A DNA stretch of 64,000 nucleotides from JAAFHB01 sp038236995 (GTDB taxonomy: Bacteria > Bacteroidota > Bacteroidia > Bacteroidales > Prolixibacteraceae). Below, piece by piece: positions 62,011 to 64,000 of the stretch (within the stretch, counting starts at the first letter, position 1; every line of letters starts with the position of its first letter). Below the pieces are notes generated by a model. That model had not been told where the DNA came from and did not search any database. It saw only the letters and a list, made by a program, of their open reading frames with translations. Location of the stretch: assembly GCA_038236995.1 (NCBI GenBank), contig JBBRZE010000009.1, positions 28,280 through 92,279 of the forward strand, in the 5' to 3' direction. The translations under genes were made by a program, and so were the position numbers.

Positions 62011-62243
62011 TTTTTTACTTTTTCTTTTAAATCAATTGCAGAAGTAACTCTACCATTTTCAGAATCTGACATTGACTGGTCAATTTCATGGTTAAATTGC
62101 TCAATGCTCATTGGAGTTAATTTTTTCTCCATCAATTCTGTTTTTTTCTTTCTGAGTAAATTCTCAAGTCCGTATTTAATTTCTTCGTTTTGTAACCGAA
62201 GAAATTCCTGGACAAATGTTATTTTTCGACGCTCTAAGTCCAT
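62001..62243 (-). CDS. Antitoxin-like protein of a ParE/RelE-type pair
   Basis: 80 residues from ATG 62243 (the frame is open ten codons further). MDLERRKITFVQEFLRLQNEEIKYGLENLLRKKK followed by a C-terminal toxin-binding-like tail (MSIEQFNHEIDQSMSDSENGRVTSAIDLKEKVKKWS) is the pattern of small Bacteroidota antitoxins placed directly before ParE/RelE toxins. It is highly charged and helical. The coding frame is intact, but its toxin partner is broken, so it is probably an orphan antitoxin. Confidence 0.7.
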   Translation of the reverse strand: MDLERRKITFVQEFLRLQNEEIKYGLENLLRKKKTELMEKKLTPMSIEQFNHEIDQSMSDSENGRVTSAIDLKEKVKKWS

Positions 62244-62319
62244 CTTTTTTTTTGTAAAGTTATAAATTCCCACCCGTTTTTCCGCTTCTATATCCGAAGA
62301 TAATTAATGCACCCATCAT

Positions 62320-63117
62320 TTATGTGATTTTAAAAACATCGTACCCATACCTGATAATCATGATCGTAACGATGATCAGGAAAAAGATCCGGATGAACCC
62401 GTTTCCTTTTTTGAGTGCCATCTTACTTCCGATGATACTTCCTGCGATATTGAAAATTGCCAGTAATAGTGCGATTCCAAGGATGTAGTTTCCCTGGCGG
62501 ATAAAAACGATCAGCGCCGAGATATTTGTCATGCAATTGACAATTTTTGCATAGGCGGATGCCTGAACAAATTCAAAACCAAGTATAACCACAAATGCAA
62601 GCACAAAAAAACTGCCTGTTCCGGGACCAAAAAATCCGTCATAGAATCCAATAACTAACCCGATTGCAGCCCCGAACAGCATCTGGCGAGACAATGGTAA
62701 TTGCTTTGTCTCAATTTTGCCCAAATCCTTTTTCAGAAAGGAATAGATGGCGATAGCGATTAAGATGACCAGGATGATTGGCTTTAATGTGGCCGGATTG
62801 ATAATACTTACGATTTTTGCGCCAAAGTAGGATGCTATAAACGATGCAACTGAGATCGTGATCAACAGTTTCACATTAAACCGGATGCGTTTGGCGTATT
62901 GAAATGCAGCCATCGAAGTTCCTGAAAGCGCTGCAATCTTATTCGTTCCAAAGATGGTCGGAAGCGAGGCATTCGGCAGCGTAACGAGTAATGCGGGAAG
63001 TTGAATCAGCCCGCCTCCGCCAACAACCGCATCGACAAAACCGGCAATAAAGGCAAGGACAGATAAGATTAACAAAGTGAACAGACTGTAATCTGAGAAA
63101 ATGCCGGAAATATCCAT
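62320..63117 (-). CDS. TauE/SafE-family sulfite exporter-like permease
   Basis: 265 residues with about eight membrane helices. Family features are the N-terminal repeat AFIAGFVDAVVGGGGLIQLPALLVTLPNASLPTIFGTNKIAALSGTSMAAFQYAKR (about 22-78) and its second half AAIGLVIGFYDGFFGPGTGSFFVLAFVVILGFEFVQASAYAKIVN. The D-A-V-x-G-G-G motif is intact. Proposed to move sulfite, sulfoacetate or other organic anions across the inner membrane; the substrate is not predictable here. Single gene. Confidence 0.9.
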   Translation of the reverse strand: MDISGIFSDYSLFTLLILSVLAFIAGFVDAVVGGGGLIQLPALLVTLPNASLPTIFGTNKIAALSGTSMAAFQYAKRIRFNVKLLITISVASFIASYFGAKIVSIINPATLKPIILVILIAIAIYSFLKKDLGKIETKQLPLSRQMLFGAAIGLVIGFYDGFFGPGTGSFFVLAFVVILGFEFVQASAYAKIVNCMTNISALIVFIRQGNYILGIALLLAIFNIAGSIIGSKMALKKGNGFIRIFFLIIVTIMIIRYGYDVFKIT

Positions 63118-63194
63118 TCGCAGGGAACACTTAAAAATTAGTCAGGTGGCAAAGCTAACCTATCTTTCTGCAACAGTTTTCTTTTTTCGGAAAT

Positions 63195-63530
63195 TTATTT
63201 ACAGGCAGGAACGGTCTGAATATCTTTCTTTTTGGCAAAAAAGTCCTCCAAGCCTTTGTTATCCCAATCCGGACGGTTACCCTGCTCGTCGAAAAGCTGA
63301 CAATATGCACACGACCACAAGCCGGCATAAATATGATAATATTTCTTCCCGTTGTATTCAATAATGGTCACATCAGTTATATTGCAAATACTAAATGGTG
63401 TAACGAGCTCTGTGATTTTTAACTGAAGCCATACCGGGAACTCTTCGGGCCCCGTGATTAAATCTTTTTTGTCGCACGAAAGAATGCCAATCGATAGAAT
63501 AATAACGGCAAAGAAGATCAAACGTCTCAT
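63195..63530 (-). CDS. Small predicted lipoprotein
   Basis: 111 residues. A signal peptide with lipobox (FFAVIILSIGILSC, cysteine at about 19) indicates a lipoprotein anchored in the membrane. The mature part, with FPVWLQLKITELV, VTIIEYNGKKYYHIYAGLWSCAYCQLFDEQGNRPDW, contains a CxxC pair (CAYC). No known domain was recognised; similar small lipoproteins are common in Bacteroidota. No partner gene is evident. Confidence 0.75.
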   Translation of the reverse strand: MRRLIFFAVIILSIGILSCDKKDLITGPEEFPVWLQLKITELVTPFSICNITDVTIIEYNGKKYYHIYAGLWSCAYCQLFDEQGNRPDWDNKGLEDFFAKKKDIQTVPACK

Positions 63531-63570
63531 AAGGCTAATTTTAGCTCAAATATACGCAATTGCAATTAAA

Positions 63571-63607
63571 CAAAAAAGACGTAACTCCATAAGCTGGATT
63601 ACGTCTT
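63571..63607 (-). terminator. Terminator after the outer-membrane barrel gene
   Basis: AAGACGTAA (63576-63584) pairs with TTACGTCTT (63599-63607), with an inner TCCA/TGGA extension; TTTTTTGTTT follows on the minus strand. It lies 28 bases after the stop codon at 63635. Confidence 0.75.
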
Positions 63608-63634
63608 CCTGTTAAATGACAGCTAAAAGGATAA

Positions 63635-64000
63635 TTACATTTCAGAGCTTGGTTTACTTTCGTTCGTGATAATTGATTTGGAACTTTTTGTATTACCATT
63701 AGATCCAAAAGAATAAGAAATGCTGAAATAAAGAACCTGTGTCTCTGTTTTGCGCCAGTTGTAGGCTGTAAAATTTGATCCCCACGAGGTGTAGCTGTTT
63801 TTAAGTGTGTTAAATACATCTGAGGCCCGAAGCGTCAGCGACAACTTATTCTTCAGAAGATCTTTCTTTACAGCAAAATCCATTGAATACTGGGGTTCCA
63901 TTCTGGAATAAACACCCACTATCGGACCCGCATAATTTGCAATAAGCTGAAAGGAAAGGCTCTTCGAAGGAGTCCAGCTTGAATTGATGCGACCCAGGTA
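63635..64000 (-). CDS. Outer-membrane beta-barrel protein (TonB-receptor-like), C-terminal part
   Basis: The last 121 codons of a gene entering from the right edge. The frame is open to 64000. It shows alternating barrel strands (RINSSWTPSKSLSFQLIANYAGP, RMEPQYSMDFAVKKDLLKNKLSLTLRASDVFNTLKN, TETQVLYFSISYSFG) with the DVFNT signature of Bacteroidota outer-membrane beta-barrel proteins with a CarboxypepD_reg domain. After the last strand (SISYSFGS) comes a short polar tail. The substrate is unknown. Confidence 0.85.
   Translation of the reverse strand, partial: YLGRINSSWTPSKSLSFQLIANYAGPIVGVYSRMEPQYSMDFAVKKDLLKNKLSLTLRASDVFNTLKNSYTSWGSNFTAYNWRKTETQVLYFSISYSFGSNGNTKSSKSIITNESKPSSEM

Overview
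The window looks like a chromosome segment of a Bacteroidota (Bacteroidetes) bacterium, most likely an anaerobe or facultative anaerobe of the Bacteroidales/Marinilabiliales type. The grounds are: several promoters of the phylum-specific form TTTG-N18-21-TAnnTTTG; start codons mostly without Shine-Dalgarno sequences; an eight-gene Bat (aerotolerance) operon; DUF2851, Wzi and outer-membrane beta-barrel families typical of the phylum; and two [FeFe]-hydrogenase modules. No phage, integrase, transposase, CRISPR array or rRNA operon was seen. The genus cannot be named from what is visible.

Layout. 1-5.3 kb: minus-strand housekeeping genes (pnp start, rpsO, an RCK-gated channel, DUF2851, an O-methyltransferase, an M16 peptidase). 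5.4-9.3 kb: tRNA-Phe, a candidate small RNA with its own promoter and terminator, an SNF2-type helicase, and the RNase P RNA. 9.3-18.6 kb: Wzi-like protein, queA, a transporter, two class II aldolase-type proteins, then a preQ1-I riboswitch in front of a queuosine operon (yhhQ, an APH-type kinase, queC, queF). 18.6-25.5 kb: enolase, a CarboxypepD_reg-domain protein, a PlpD-like patatin autotransporter, a PBP4-type DD-carboxypeptidase.

25.5-39.3 kb: a long branched-chain amino acid cluster (ilvD-ilvB-ilvN-leuA-leuC-leuD-leuA/cimA-like-leuB-araC-ilvC). It is preceded by a 21-codon Leu/Val/Ile-rich leader peptide and a complete attenuator with a competing antiterminator. 39.4-41.6 kb: mscL, a 42-bp minisatellite, a small unknown gene and a cyclase-family hydrolase. 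41.7-50.2 kb: the moxR-DUF58-hyp-batA-batB-batC-batD-batE operon on the minus strand. 50.2-52.6 kb: a gene-free 0.87-kb stretch with 41-bp repeats, then a GH43 glycosidase.

52.8-61.9 kb: two consecutive three-gene [FeFe]-hydrogenase modules, each NuoE-like, NuoF-like, HydA. In the first, the NuoF-like protein is a 1028-residue fusion that also carries a GltD/NfnB-like FAD/NAD(P) half. This is the most unusual protein in the window and predicts a hydrogenase complex that exchanges electrons among H2, ferredoxin, NADH and possibly NADPH. 61.9-64 kb: a decayed toxin-antitoxin pair, a TauE/SafE permease, a small lipoprotein and the end of an outer-membrane barrel gene.

The points most worth follow-up are the tandem hydrogenases with the NuoF-GltD fusion, the ilv leader-peptide attenuator, the C-free UUAG-repeat small RNA at 5.7 kb, and the orphan kinase inside the preQ1-controlled queuosine operon.
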